From a bacterium (GTDB lineage Bacteria > Sysuimicrobiota > Sysuimicrobiia > Sysuimicrobiales > Segetimicrobiaceae), in contig DATGHU010000023.1 of the NCBI GenBank assembly GCA_035307765.1, forward strand, positions 1-64,000: a DNA stretch of 64,000 nt, read 5' to 3'. A model generated the notes under the pieces. That model saw only the letters and a list, made by a program, of their open reading frames with translations, was not told where the DNA came from and searched no databases. Both the position numbers and the translations under genes were made by a program. This document shows positions 18,089 through 25,568 of this stretch, one piece after another. The stretch's first letter is position 1, and each line of letters starts with the position of its first letter.

Positions 18089-18967
18089 ATGGGGCTTCCC
18101 CGCGAGCCCTCCCCGAAGGGGGAGGGCTCGCATCGTTCGGGGCGCGGGGCGGATCCCGAAATCATCACCAGTCGCAAGAACCCGCTGATCCAGGAGCTCC
18201 GCGATCTGATTCGCTCGTCGAACCGGCGGATCGCGCGGTGCGTGGTGGAGGGGCGGCGGGCCCTCGAAGCCGCCGCCGCAAACGGCGCTGAGATCCAGCG
18301 GGTGGTGCACACTCCGGACGCGACCGCCGATCCTTCGACCGCCGCCGTCCTCGAGCGGCTGCGGGCCACCGGGATCCGTATCATCACGGTCTCCGCGTAC
18401 GTCTTTGCGCCCCTCAGCCAGGTGGAATCTCCCCAGGGCGTGCTCGCGGTCGCGCGCCGGCCGCGCGAGGCGACCCCGAGCCTCCTTGCCGATCCTCGGG
18501 TGCTGCTGGTGGTGCTCGACGGCCTCCAGGATCCCGGCAACGTCGGGACGATTCTGCGCACCGCGGCCGCCGCGGGGGCGGCTGGCGCCCTGATCGTCGG
18601 CCCGACGGCGGACCCGTTCGGGCCCAAAGCGATCCGAGCGTCCGCCGGAGCCGTGTTTGGCGTGCCGGTGCGCTGGGTCGCGAGTGCCGAGGACTGCGGG
18701 GAGGCCCTCGCGGCGCACCGGGTCCGGGTGCTGATCGCGGATCCGCGCGGGGATCATCTCGACTCCGACACGTCGTTCGCCCGACCTCTCGCCCTGGTGT
18801 TTGGGGGAGAGGGGAGGGGGGCGGGGGCGGCTTGGAAGCGGTACGGGACGACCGTCCGCCTCTCGATGGCCGGGACGGTGGAGTCGCTCAATGTCGCGGC
18901 GGCCGCGGCGGTTCTGCTCTATCGGGTTCCTCCGACCCTCGGCCCCGAGGATCGCGCGGAGCGGTGA
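18089..18967 (+). CDS. TrmH/SpoU-family RNA 2'-O-methyltransferase
   Basis: A 292-residue SPOUT methyltransferase that likely modifies a ribose in rRNA or tRNA using SAM. Substrate-binding N-domain: IITSRKNPLIQELRDL...RCVVEGRRALE (~30-65). SPOUT motifs: LDGLQDPGNVGTILRTA (motif 1, ~145), ALVFGGEGRGAG (motif 2, ~235) and MAGTVESLNVAAAAAVLLY (motif 3, ~260), which contains the knot. The first ~28 residues are low-complexity and encoded by a perfect 12-bp inverted repeat (18103-18130). No other normal start lies between ATG 18089 and the conserved domain, so the repeat appears to be translated. The relatives are YsgA/RlmB-like enzymes. Confidence 0.88.
   Translation: MGLPREPSPKGEGSHRSGRGADPEIITSRKNPLIQELRDLIRSSNRRIARCVVEGRRALEAAAANGAEIQRVVHTPDATADPSTAAVLERLRATGIRIITVSAYVFAPLSQVESPQGVLAVARRPREATPSLLADPRVLLVVLDGLQDPGNVGTILRTAAAAGAAGALIVGPTADPFGPKAIRASAGAVFGVPVRWVASAEDCGEALAAHRVRVLIADPRGDHLDSDTSFARPLALVFGGEGRGAGAAWKRYGTTVRLSMAGTVESLNVAAAAAVLLYRVPPTLGPEDRAER
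18103..18130. repeat. Perfect 12-bp inverted repeat between rplT and the methyltransferase domain
   Basis: CGAGCCCTCCCC (18103-18114) and GGGGAGGGCTCG (18119-18130) are perfectly complementary with a 4-nt loop, giving a very stable GC hairpin. It lacks a T tract and lies inside the open frame of the methyltransferase, where it encodes a PSPKGEG-like peptide. It resembles dispersed REP-like palindromes that end up in protein N-termini. It could also act as a partial attenuator or RNA-processing site downstream of rplT. Confidence 0.7.
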
Positions 18968-18971
18968 TTCG

Positions 18972-19001
18972 TTGTCATGGTTTTCGGCCCTGTGCTATAC
19001 T
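18972..19001 (+). promoter_or_regulatory. Promoter for the YqzL-like gene and possibly the pheST leader
   Basis: TTGTCA (18972-18977), an 18-bp spacer, and extended -10 TGC-TATACT (hexamer 18996-19001). The transcript would begin near 19008. Confidence 0.7.
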
Positions 19002-19092
19002 TGGGCCGACCTGCGGGGGCCACACGCGACGCTGTTCGTCCTGGACCTTCAGCCGGCTCAGCGGTGTCACACTGGCGGGGAGGAGGGGTGGC

Positions 19093-19224
19093 GTGGTGGA
19101 GATTGGGTATACGCCCGAGACCTTTTGGCGGGTGTTTGAGACCACCGGTTCCATCTGGGCGTACCTCGTCTACCGGCAATTCGTCAGGCGGCAACAGCAC
19201 TGGGTGGTGCCGATTTTGAACTAA
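19093..19224 (+). CDS. YqzL-like 43-residue protein
   Basis: A micro-gene with its own promoter and a strong ribosome binding site AGGAGGGG (19081-19088). It starts at GTG 19093 or GTG 19096 and encodes ~43 residues. The core TFWRVFETTGSIWAYLVYRQF matches what I recall of the YqzL family of very short Firmicutes proteins, which have the pattern W-x-[LV]-F-x-x-T-G-x-[IV]-x-x-YL. Its function is unknown in the family. It sits between the infC operon and the pheST T-box. The C-terminus is basic then hydrophobic (RRQQHWVVPILN). Confidence 0.65.
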   Translation: MVEIGYTPETFWRVFETTGSIWAYLVYRQFVRRQQHWVVPILN

Positions 19225-19242
19225 CGCCCGGCGTGCCGGGCG
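19225..19242 (+). terminator. GC hairpin directly after the YqzL-like stop codon
   Basis: CGCCCGG and CCGGGCG form a perfect stem with loop CGTG immediately behind the TAA. No T tract follows, so it is a weak terminator at best and transcripts could read into the T-box leader. Confidence 0.4.
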
Positions 19243-19254
19243 GAACCGCATAGG

Positions 19255-19520
19255 ACGTGGTGATGACGGAGAGGGTCCGGGGATCGCGGCGATCAGACAG
19301 GGCCGGTCATTGACAGTGAGCCCGCCCGCGAGGCGCCCCGCCGACGTTCACTCCCGAGCGGTCCGCTGACTCTCTCTCGATGGGGGAGAGGTAGGCGGGC
19401 GAGGGAGATCCGGCCCGGACCCCGGAGCAGCAGAGCCGCCGGCGTCGCGACGACGGCGGGCGGAAAAAGGGTGGGACCGCGGAAGACGCACTTTCGCCCC
19501 TTGGGCGGGGGTGCGTTTTC
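19255..19520 (+). promoter_or_regulatory. T-box leader sensing uncharged tRNA-Phe, upstream of pheS
   Basis: The 14-nt T-box AGGGTGGGACCGCG is at 19468-19481, matching the antiterminator consensus. Further upstream, TGATGACGGAGAG (from 19261) and GACAGTGAGCC (from 19312) resemble the base and AG-bulge/distal parts of Stem I. A likely specifier codon TTC (Phe) is at 19347-19349, followed by ACTCCCGAG, the usual context on the 3' side of Stem I. A terminator follows at 19487-19519. Uncharged tRNA-Phe is expected to pair with the specifier and, through its acceptor end, the T-box bulge, stabilising the antiterminator and turning on pheS-pheT. The 5' boundary is approximate. Confidence 0.85.
19487..19519 (+). 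terminator. T-box intrinsic terminator
   Basis: CGCAC (19487-19491) pairs with GTGCG (19511-19515) and CGCCC (19495-19499) pairs with GGGCG (19503-19507), followed by TTTT (19516-19519). The stem lies just after the T-box sequence, as required for the switch. Confidence 0.8.
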
Positions 19521-19571
19521 ATTGCCGGCCCCGGGACCCGCGGGGTGACGGCGAGTGGGGAGGGGGCGACA

Positions 19572-20594
19572 GTGGACCTCAACGAGGTGCGCGCGATCCG
19601 CGGTCAGGCCGAACGGGAGGTCGCGCAGGCGGTAACGGCGGAGGCCCTCGAGGGGGTCCGCGTCCGGTACCTTGGCCGGCAGGGTACCATCACCGCGGCC
19701 TTCCGGCGCCTCGGCACCGTTCCCCCGGTCGACCGCCCCGCGGTGGGGGCCGCGCTCAACGATCTCAAGACCGTCGTCGAGGGACTGCTGTCTTCCCGCA
19801 CCGAGTCGATGCGCCGCGAATCCCAGGGGAGCCGCCTGGCCGCGGAGGCGATCGACGTCACCCTCCCCGGGCGCCGGCCGCATCTCGGCCGGACGCACGT
19901 TCTCACCCGCACGATGGAGGAGATCGCCCAGATCTTCCTCGGGCTGGGGTTCGAGATCGTCGAGGGGCCCGACGTTGAACACGACGAGGACAACTTTGAG
20001 CGCTTGAACATGCCGGCGTACCATCCGGCGCGGGACGCGCAGGATTCGTTTTATCTGGGCGGCGGGTGGCTGTTGCGGACGCACACCACGGTGGTGGACG
20101 TTCATGTCCTCGATACCCATCGTCCACCGATGCGCGCCCTGGCGTACGGGCATTGCTACCGGCGGGATCCGGCCGACGCGAGCCATTCCCCGATGTTCCA
20201 CCAGGCCGATGGATTCCTGGTGGACCACGGCGTGCGCTTCTCCGACCTGAAGGGTGTCCTCCTCAGCTTCGCCCGGGAGTTCTTCGGGCCGCAGACCCGA
20301 GTGCGGTTCACGCCCTCGTACTTTCCCTTCACCGAGCCCAGCGCTGAGATGTCCATCGGCTGCCTCCTCTGCGCGGGGCGGGGGTGCGCGGTCTGCAAGC
20401 GGTCCGGATGGCTGGAAATCTTAGGATGCGGGATGTTCCATCCCCGCGTGTTGACCATGGCGCACCTCGATCCTGAGCGGTACACGGCGTTTGCTTTTGG
20501 CATGGGCGTCGAGCGCCCGGCGATGCTCAAGCATCGGATCGATGACATCCGGCTGTTCTACGAAAACGACCTGCGGTTTCTAGAGCAGGTGTAG
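19572..20594 (+). CDS. pheS: Phenylalanine-tRNA ligase alpha subunit
   Basis: The catalytic subunit of the (alpha-beta)2 phenylalanyl-tRNA synthetase, 340 residues from GTG 19572 (GGGGAGGGGG lies just upstream; an upstream frame from 19545 lacks support). An N-terminal coiled coil (~1-90) is followed by the class II core. Motif 2 is RALAYGHCYRRDPADASHSPMFHQ; then FTPSYFPFTEPSAEMSI, GCGMFHPRVL, and motif 3 AFGMGVERPAML near the C-terminus. GCLLCAGRGCAVCKRSGW is a cysteine-rich insert, seen in some PheS proteins. It is controlled by the upstream Phe T-box and forms an operon with pheT (8 bp apart). Confidence 0.97.
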   Translation: MDLNEVRAIRGQAEREVAQAVTAEALEGVRVRYLGRQGTITAAFRRLGTVPPVDRPAVGAALNDLKTVVEGLLSSRTESMRRESQGSRLAAEAIDVTLPGRRPHLGRTHVLTRTMEEIAQIFLGLGFEIVEGPDVEHDEDNFERLNMPAYHPARDAQDSFYLGGGWLLRTHTTVVDVHVLDTHRPPMRALAYGHCYRRDPADASHSPMFHQADGFLVDHGVRFSDLKGVLLSFAREFFGPQTRVRFTPSYFPFTEPSAEMSIGCLLCAGRGCAVCKRSGWLEILGCGMFHPRVLTMAHLDPERYTAFAFGMGVERPAMLKHRIDDIRLFYENDLRFLEQV

Positions 20595-20602
20595 GAGAGG
20601 CG

Positions 20603-22663
20603 ATGCGCGTTTCCCTGGAGTGGCTGCGCGAATACGTGCGGGTCGACGCCTCCCTGGAGGCCCTCGTCGATCGCCTGACCGGCCTCGGCCTGCCCGTCGA
20701 GCAGGTTGAGCGGGTGGGGGATGACACCGTCCTGGAGATCGAACTGACGTCCAACCGACCGGATTGCATGAGTGTGCTAGGGATCGCCCGAGAGGTCGGT
20801 CTTCTGGGGCGTCGCCCGGTTCGGCCGCCGGCTCGAAAACTCGTCGAGGCGCGCGATCGGTCGTCGGCTCGAATCGCCGTCCGGGTCGCCGATCCCGAGG
20901 GGTGCCCGCGGTTTACGGCGAGGATGATCGAGGGCGTGCGGGTCGGCCCATCCCCGGCGTGGGCTCAGCGGCGGCTGGAGGCTTCGGGGATCCGAGCCAT
21001 CAACAACGTCGTCGACGTGACCAACTACGTCATGCTCGAACTCGGGCAGCCGATGCACGCGTTCGACTATGACCGAATCGCCGGCGGGCGGTTGGTGGTG
21101 CGTCGGGGCGAGCCGGGGGAGCGCCTGACGACGCTCGACGGGGTGACGCGCATACTCGATTCCGACATGCTGGTCGTCGCCGATGCCGAGCGGGTGGTGT
21201 CGCTCGCCGGCATCATCGGGGGTGGGGAGACGGAAATCGGCGTTCGGACCGAGACGGTGCTCCTGGAAGCCGCCTACTGGCACCCGCCCGCGATCGGGCG
21301 GACCGCGCGGCGCTTGGGGATCCGGACCGAGGCGTCGGCTCGATTCGAGCGAGGGATGGACCCCGCCGCTCCTCCCCAGGCGCAGGATCGCGCGGCGGCG
21401 CTGCTCGTCGAATGGTGCGGCGGGCGCATCCTCCGCGGGATGATCGATGTGTACCCCAAGCGGCTCCAGCCGCGCCGGATCCGCCTTCGTCCCACCCGGG
21501 CGGTGGCGGTGCTCGGCGTGGAGATCCCCCGAGCGAAGATGACCCGTGTCCTCCGCTCGCTGGGGTGCACGGTCACCGAGGCCACCACGCTTGTGGTTCG
21601 CCCGCCGTCGTTCCGGCCCGATCTGGTCCGCGAGGAAGATCTGATCGAAGAGGTGGCGCGGATCCACGGCTACGACCATATCCCGCCGACGATGCCTCGC
21701 GGCGCCTCGACCGCAGGGACCGTCGTGCCGGCGCTGCGTGCCGATGCCCGGGTGCGGGAGACGTTGGCCAGGCTGGGGCTGACCGAGGTGATGACGCTGA
21801 CGCTCGTGCCCCCCCAGGAGGCGTCGCCGGCCGGCGACGCCCCCGTGGTGCTTCAGAACCCGCTCCTCACCGACCAGGCCGCGTTGCGCACCTCGCTGCT
21901 CCCGGGCCTGGCCGATGTGCTCTCGGGCAACGCGGCCCGCCGCGTGGAGGACGTCCAGGTCTTCGAGCTCGGCCGGGTGTTTCGCGGTGGGGGCCGCGAC
22001 GCCCGCCCCATCGAGCGCCGGACCCTCGGGATCGCCATGATGGGGCGGTGGCGAACCGGCTGGAACATTCCCCCCGACCAGGCCACGGTCGACTTCTTCC
22101 ATCTGAAGGGAGTGCTCGAAGCCCTCCTGCGGGAAGTTGGGGTGCGCGGGTGGGCGGTGGAGGCCCTCCCCCAGCCGGATCGGGGTTCCCCACCGTGGTG
22201 GCATCCCGCCCGCGCCGCCGCCCTCATGCTCGGGGGGAACGCGATCGGTCGGTTCGGCGAGCTCCACGCGGACCTCAGCGCCGGCCGGCGGCTGCCGCAT
22301 CGGGCGTTCCTCGCCGAGGTGGATCTCGAAGCGCTCTTGGCCTCGTCCGCGCCGCCCGTCGCCTCCCCAAACCCGCCCCGCTACCCGGCGGTGGAACGGG
22401 ACATCGCGCTGGTGTCCCCGGTGGGGACGCCCGCGGCCCAGATCGAGGGCGCCATCCAGGCCGCCGCCGGGCCGCTGCTCGAGGCGGTGGTGCTGTTCGA
22501 CGTGTACACCGGCCCGCCGGTGCCCCCCGGGCACCGCAACCTCGCCTATCGGCTGCGGTGGCGGGCGCGTGACCGCACCCTAACCGCCGCGGAGGCGGAG
22601 GAATCCGTTCAGCGGGTCCGAATAGCCCTCCAGGAGCGGGTCGGCGTACAGCTCCGCGAGTAG
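20603..22663 (+). CDS. pheT: Phenylalanine-tRNA ligase beta subunit, short form without the EMAP-like domain
   Basis: A 686-residue beta subunit that completes the PheRS tetramer. Visible domains are an N-terminal B1 half (1-45), then directly LEIELTSNRPDCMSVLGIAREV, B3/B4 editing domain (~90-290; RFTARMIEG, NNVVDVTNYVMLELGQPMHAFD), B5 (~295-370), catalytic-like B6/B7 (~380-580) and a C-terminal FDX-ACB anticodon-binding domain (~590-686, YPAVERDIALV). The usual ~110-residue EMAP/OB tRNA-binding insertion between VEGI/VEQV and the B1 end is missing, explaining the length shortfall against ~800 residues in E. coli or B. subtilis. ATG 20603 follows GTAGGAGAGGCG. Confidence 0.96.
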   Translation: MRVSLEWLREYVRVDASLEALVDRLTGLGLPVEQVERVGDDTVLEIELTSNRPDCMSVLGIAREVGLLGRRPVRPPARKLVEARDRSSARIAVRVADPEGCPRFTARMIEGVRVGPSPAWAQRRLEASGIRAINNVVDVTNYVMLELGQPMHAFDYDRIAGGRLVVRRGEPGERLTTLDGVTRILDSDMLVVADAERVVSLAGIIGGGETEIGVRTETVLLEAAYWHPPAIGRTARRLGIRTEASARFERGMDPAAPPQAQDRAAALLVEWCGGRILRGMIDVYPKRLQPRRIRLRPTRAVAVLGVEIPRAKMTRVLRSLGCTVTEATTLVVRPPSFRPDLVREEDLIEEVARIHGYDHIPPTMPRGASTAGTVVPALRADARVRETLARLGLTEVMTLTLVPPQEASPAGDAPVVLQNPLLTDQAALRTSLLPGLADVLSGNAARRVEDVQVFELGRVFRGGGRDARPIERRTLGIAMMGRWRTGWNIPPDQATVDFFHLKGVLEALLREVGVRGWAVEALPQPDRGSPPWWHPARAAALMLGGNAIGRFGELHADLSAGRRLPHRAFLAEVDLEALLASSAPPVASPNPPRYPAVERDIALVSPVGTPAAQIEGAIQAAAGPLLEAVVLFDVYTGPPVPPGHRNLAYRLRWRARDRTLTAAEAEESVQRVRIALQERVGVQLRE

Positions 22664-22692
22664 GTGCCTCGCGGGAGGATGCCGCAGGAGGG

Positions 22693-23220
22693 ATGGCCCG
22701 GACCATTAGCGTGAACTGGATCGACTGGGTCACCCTGGCGATCGTCCTCGTGTCGATTCTCCGCGGTACCCGCTACGGGATTTTGGCGGGGCTGTTTGAC
22801 CTGCTCGCCCTGGCCGGGGCCTTTTTCACCGCCGCCGTCCTGTACCCGCAAGCCATCCCCGTGCTGAACAAAGCGCTGTACCTCCCCAGTGAGTGGGGGG
22901 GGTTCCTCGCGTTCGTCGTGATCTGGCTCGTGATCTACATCGGAGTCGGGATCATCATCCGGCTGGTGCACGGGGTCAAGACCCTCCCGCTGTCCGAGAT
23001 GCTGGGAGGGGCGTTCGGGCTGCTGCGCGGGCTCACCCTGGCGACGGCGTGCCTGGTCATCATGCTGGCCGCCCCATTTCATGGAGCGATCGATCCCGAC
23101 GCGAAGCAGTCTCCGGTCGCCGGCTTCCTCCTGAAAGGTTACAACGCGGTGATGGTCACCGTCGTCCCAACCCTGCCCGTGCGCATCCCGCGGATCGGCC
23201 CCGGCGGACACGCGTTTTAG
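22693..23220 (+). CDS. CvpA-family membrane protein
   Basis: A 175-residue protein with four hydrophobic segments (~10-28, 32-52, 68-92, 105-125) and the CvpA-family opening NWIDWVTLAIVLVSILRGTRYGILAGLFDLL. CvpA proteins are needed for colicin V production in E. coli and appear to influence envelope homeostasis; the molecular role is unclear. The start ATG 22693 follows GCAGGAGGG. It abuts polX with no gap (TAG then GTG), the same cvpA-polX-mutS2 order seen in many Firmicutes. Confidence 0.85.
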   Translation: MARTISVNWIDWVTLAIVLVSILRGTRYGILAGLFDLLALAGAFFTAAVLYPQAIPVLNKALYLPSEWGGFLAFVVIWLVIYIGVGIIIRLVHGVKTLPLSEMLGGAFGLLRGLTLATACLVIMLAAPFHGAIDPDAKQSPVAGFLLKGYNAVMVTVVPTLPVRIPRIGPGGHAF

Positions 23221-24942
23221 GTGAGCGCCAGAAACCTCGAGATCGCCCGCATCTTCTCGCAGATCGCCGACCTCCTGGAGATCAAGCAGGAGTCGGCGTT
23301 TCGCGTCAATGCCTACCGCAAGGGCAGCCGCGCGCTGGAGGGGCTGGCGGAGGACGTCGAGGCCATCGCCGCCCGTGGGGAGCTTCGGAAAATCGGCGGG
23401 ATCGGCGAGAGCCTCGCCGAGAAGATCCGCGAGTACCTCCAGTCCGGCACCATCGCCTACTTCGATGAACTCCAACAGGCCCTGCCGCCGGGGTTGTCCG
23501 AGCTGATGACGATTCAGGAAATCGGGCCGAAGACCGCCCTGCTCCTCTTTCAACGCCTCGGGGTCGCGGACATCGACGCGCTGGAGCGGGCGGCCCGGGA
23601 CGGCAAAGTGCGCGAGCTGCCGCGGTTGGGGGCGAAGATCGAGCAGAACATCCTCGCCGGGATCGCGCGCCGGCGCCAGCAGACGTCCAGGCGGCCGATC
23701 GGCGCCGTCCTTCCGCAGGCGCAGGCGGTGGTCGCGTCGCTGGCGGGAGTCGCGGGCGTGGAGGCGGTGAGCCCGGCGGGGAGCCTCCGCCGGATGCGGG
23801 ACACGATCGCCGACATCGACATCGTCGTGGCGACCCGGTCTCCCGAGGCCGTGATGGATGTGTTCGTCGGACTGCCGCAGGTCAGCCGCGTGTTGTCGCG
23901 GGGGGCGACCCTCAGCAGCGCGATCCTGGGGGCGGCCGAGGTGCAGTGCGACGTGCGGGCGGTCGAGCCGGAGTCGTACGGCGCCGCGCTTCAATATTTC
24001 ACGGGCAGCAAGGACCACAACGTCCGACTCCGCGAGATGGCGGTCCGGCGGGGCCTCAAAATCAACGAGTACGGCGTCTTCCGCGTCAAGGACGAGCGGA
24101 GGGTGGGGGGGAAGACCGAAGAGGAAGTCTATGCGTCGCTCAAACTGGCGTGGGTGCCTCCGGAGATTCGCGAAGCCCAGGGGGAGATCGAATTGGCCCA
24201 GCGCGGAGCGCTTCCGCGCCTCGTCGCCCTCGCCGATGTTCGGGGGGATCTCCACATGCACACCACGTGGAGCGACGGGGATGACACCGCGGAGGCGATG
24301 GCCCGCGCCGCCAAGGCGCGCGGGTATGAGTACATCGCCATCACCGACCATTCGCGGTCGCTGAAGTTTGCCGGCGGGGTCACCGTCGATGATCTCCGCG
24401 CGCACGCCGGCGCGATCAGGAAGCTGCGGGATGAGGTGGGGATGGCCATCTTCATCGGGTCGGAAGTGGATATCCTCCCCGATGGGTCGCTCGACTATCC
24501 CGATGAGATCCTGGACACCCTCGACCTCGTGATCGGATCGGTCCACAGCCGGTTCCGGATGTCCGCGGCGGAGATGACGCGCCGGGTGATCGCCGCGATG
24601 CAGAATCCCCACCTGGACATCCTCGGCCACCCCACCGGGCGGCTGTTGGGCCAGCGGCCGCCCTTCGAACTGGACCTCGATGCGGTAATCGAGGCCGCGC
24701 GCCAGACGGAGACCGTGCTCGAGATCAACGCCTCGCCCGATCGGTTGGATCTCAGGGACTCGCATGTGCGGCTGGCCCGTGATCACGGCGCGCTATTCGA
24801 GATCGGAACGGACGCGCATCGCCAGGATCATCTGCGGACGATGGAGTACGGGATCGGGACCGCGCGGCGGGGTTGGGTCGAGGCCCCGAGCGTGATCAAC
24901 ACGTGGCCGCTGGCTCAGCTCGTCGACTTCCTCGCCGGTTAG
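23221..24942 (+). CDS. polX: Family X DNA polymerase with PHP domain
   Basis: A 573-residue bacterial PolX: gap-filling polymerase plus PHP phosphoesterase, used in base-excision repair. N-terminal 8-kDa-like helix-hairpin-helix region (~1-130, IGGIGESLAEKI and IQEIGPKTA), palm domain with the nucleotidyl-transfer pocket GSLRRMRDTIADIDIVV (~185-205; the DxD aspartates) and GSKDHNVRLREMA. The C-terminal PHP domain starts at DLHMHTTWSDG (~342), with further metal ligands in ITDHSRS, GSEVDIL, GHPTGR and GTDAHRQD. GTG 23221 directly follows the cvpA stop, so translation is coupled. The adjacent alkyl-adenine glycosylase and mutS2 genes make a DNA-maintenance group. Confidence 0.95.
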   Translation: MSARNLEIARIFSQIADLLEIKQESAFRVNAYRKGSRALEGLAEDVEAIAARGELRKIGGIGESLAEKIREYLQSGTIAYFDELQQALPPGLSELMTIQEIGPKTALLLFQRLGVADIDALERAARDGKVRELPRLGAKIEQNILAGIARRRQQTSRRPIGAVLPQAQAVVASLAGVAGVEAVSPAGSLRRMRDTIADIDIVVATRSPEAVMDVFVGLPQVSRVLSRGATLSSAILGAAEVQCDVRAVEPESYGAALQYFTGSKDHNVRLREMAVRRGLKINEYGVFRVKDERRVGGKTEEEVYASLKLAWVPPEIREAQGEIELAQRGALPRLVALADVRGDLHMHTTWSDGDDTAEAMARAAKARGYEYIAITDHSRSLKFAGGVTVDDLRAHAGAIRKLRDEVGMAIFIGSEVDILPDGSLDYPDEILDTLDLVIGSVHSRFRMSAAEMTRRVIAAMQNPHLDILGHPTGRLLGQRPPFELDLDAVIEAARQTETVLEINASPDRLDLRDSHVRLARDHGALFEIGTDAHRQDHLRTMEYGIGTARRGWVEAPSVINTWPLAQLVDFLAG

Positions 24943-25505
24943 TGCCGCTGCCGCGCGCGTTCTTCGCGCGCCCGACGCTCGCCGTGGCCCGCGCCCTGCT
25001 CGGCTGTTACCTGGTCCACGACACGCCGGCGGGGCGGGTCGTGGGGCGGCTGGTCGAGGTCGAAGCCTACTGCGGGGCCCGCGATCCGGCGAGCCATGCC
25101 TACCGCCGGACGCCCCGCAGCGCCGTGATGTGGGGGGTGCCGGGGACGGCCTACGTGTATCGCAGCTACGGGATCCACGCCTGCATGAACGTCGTGACCG
25201 AGCGGCTGGGGCGTCCCGGCGCGGTGCTCCTGCGCGCCCTCGAACCGGTGGAGGGGATCGGATTGATGCGGCGTCGACGCGGGGGCAGGATCGCCCGGCT
25301 GCTGGGGAGCGGACCCGGCCGGTTGACCCAGGCGATGGGGATCACGATCGCCCACAACCGCGCCGATCTGATCACCGGGCCGCTGTTCCTGGCGCGCGGC
25401 CGCCACGCCGAGCCGATCGTTGCCACCCCCAGGATCGGCATTTCGGTCGCCACCGACCGGCGGTGGCGGTACGCGCTTAAGGGATCCCCGTGTCTCTCCC
25501 GCTGA
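24942..25505 (+). CDS. DNA-3-methyladenine glycosylase, AAG/MPG family
   Basis: A 187-residue base-excision glycosylase of the eukaryotic-type AAG fold. Signatures are LARALLGCYLVHD, the catalytic segment EVEAYCGARDPASHA (Glu equivalent to human E125) and MWGVPGTAYVYRSYGIHACMNVVT, with the intercalating tyrosine region. It removes alkylated purines, leaving an abasic site; PolX encoded just before could fill the resulting gap. GTG 24942 shares a base with the polX stop (TAGTG), so the two are translationally coupled. The C-terminus (RIGISVATDRRWRYALKGSPCLSR) is the usual end of the family. Confidence 0.93.
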   Translation: MPLPRAFFARPTLAVARALLGCYLVHDTPAGRVVGRLVEVEAYCGARDPASHAYRRTPRSAVMWGVPGTAYVYRSYGIHACMNVVTERLGRPGAVLLRALEPVEGIGLMRRRRGGRIARLLGSGPGRLTQAMGITIAHNRADLITGPLFLARGRHAEPIVATPRIGISVATDRRWRYALKGSPCLSR

Positions 25506-25555
25506 GCGCGGAGGGGCGCCCTCGGGCCGGCGGTCCCCCCGGCCCACGTTTGTGG

Positions 25556-25561
25556 TATCAT
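25556..25561 (+). promoter_or_regulatory. Extended -10 for a probable leaderless transcript
   Basis: TATCAT (25556-25561) preceded by TGG, ending exactly 7 nt before GTG 25569. No convincing -35 is visible and no ribosome binding site precedes the gene. Confidence 0.45.
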
Positions 25562-25568
25562 GCGGGCG

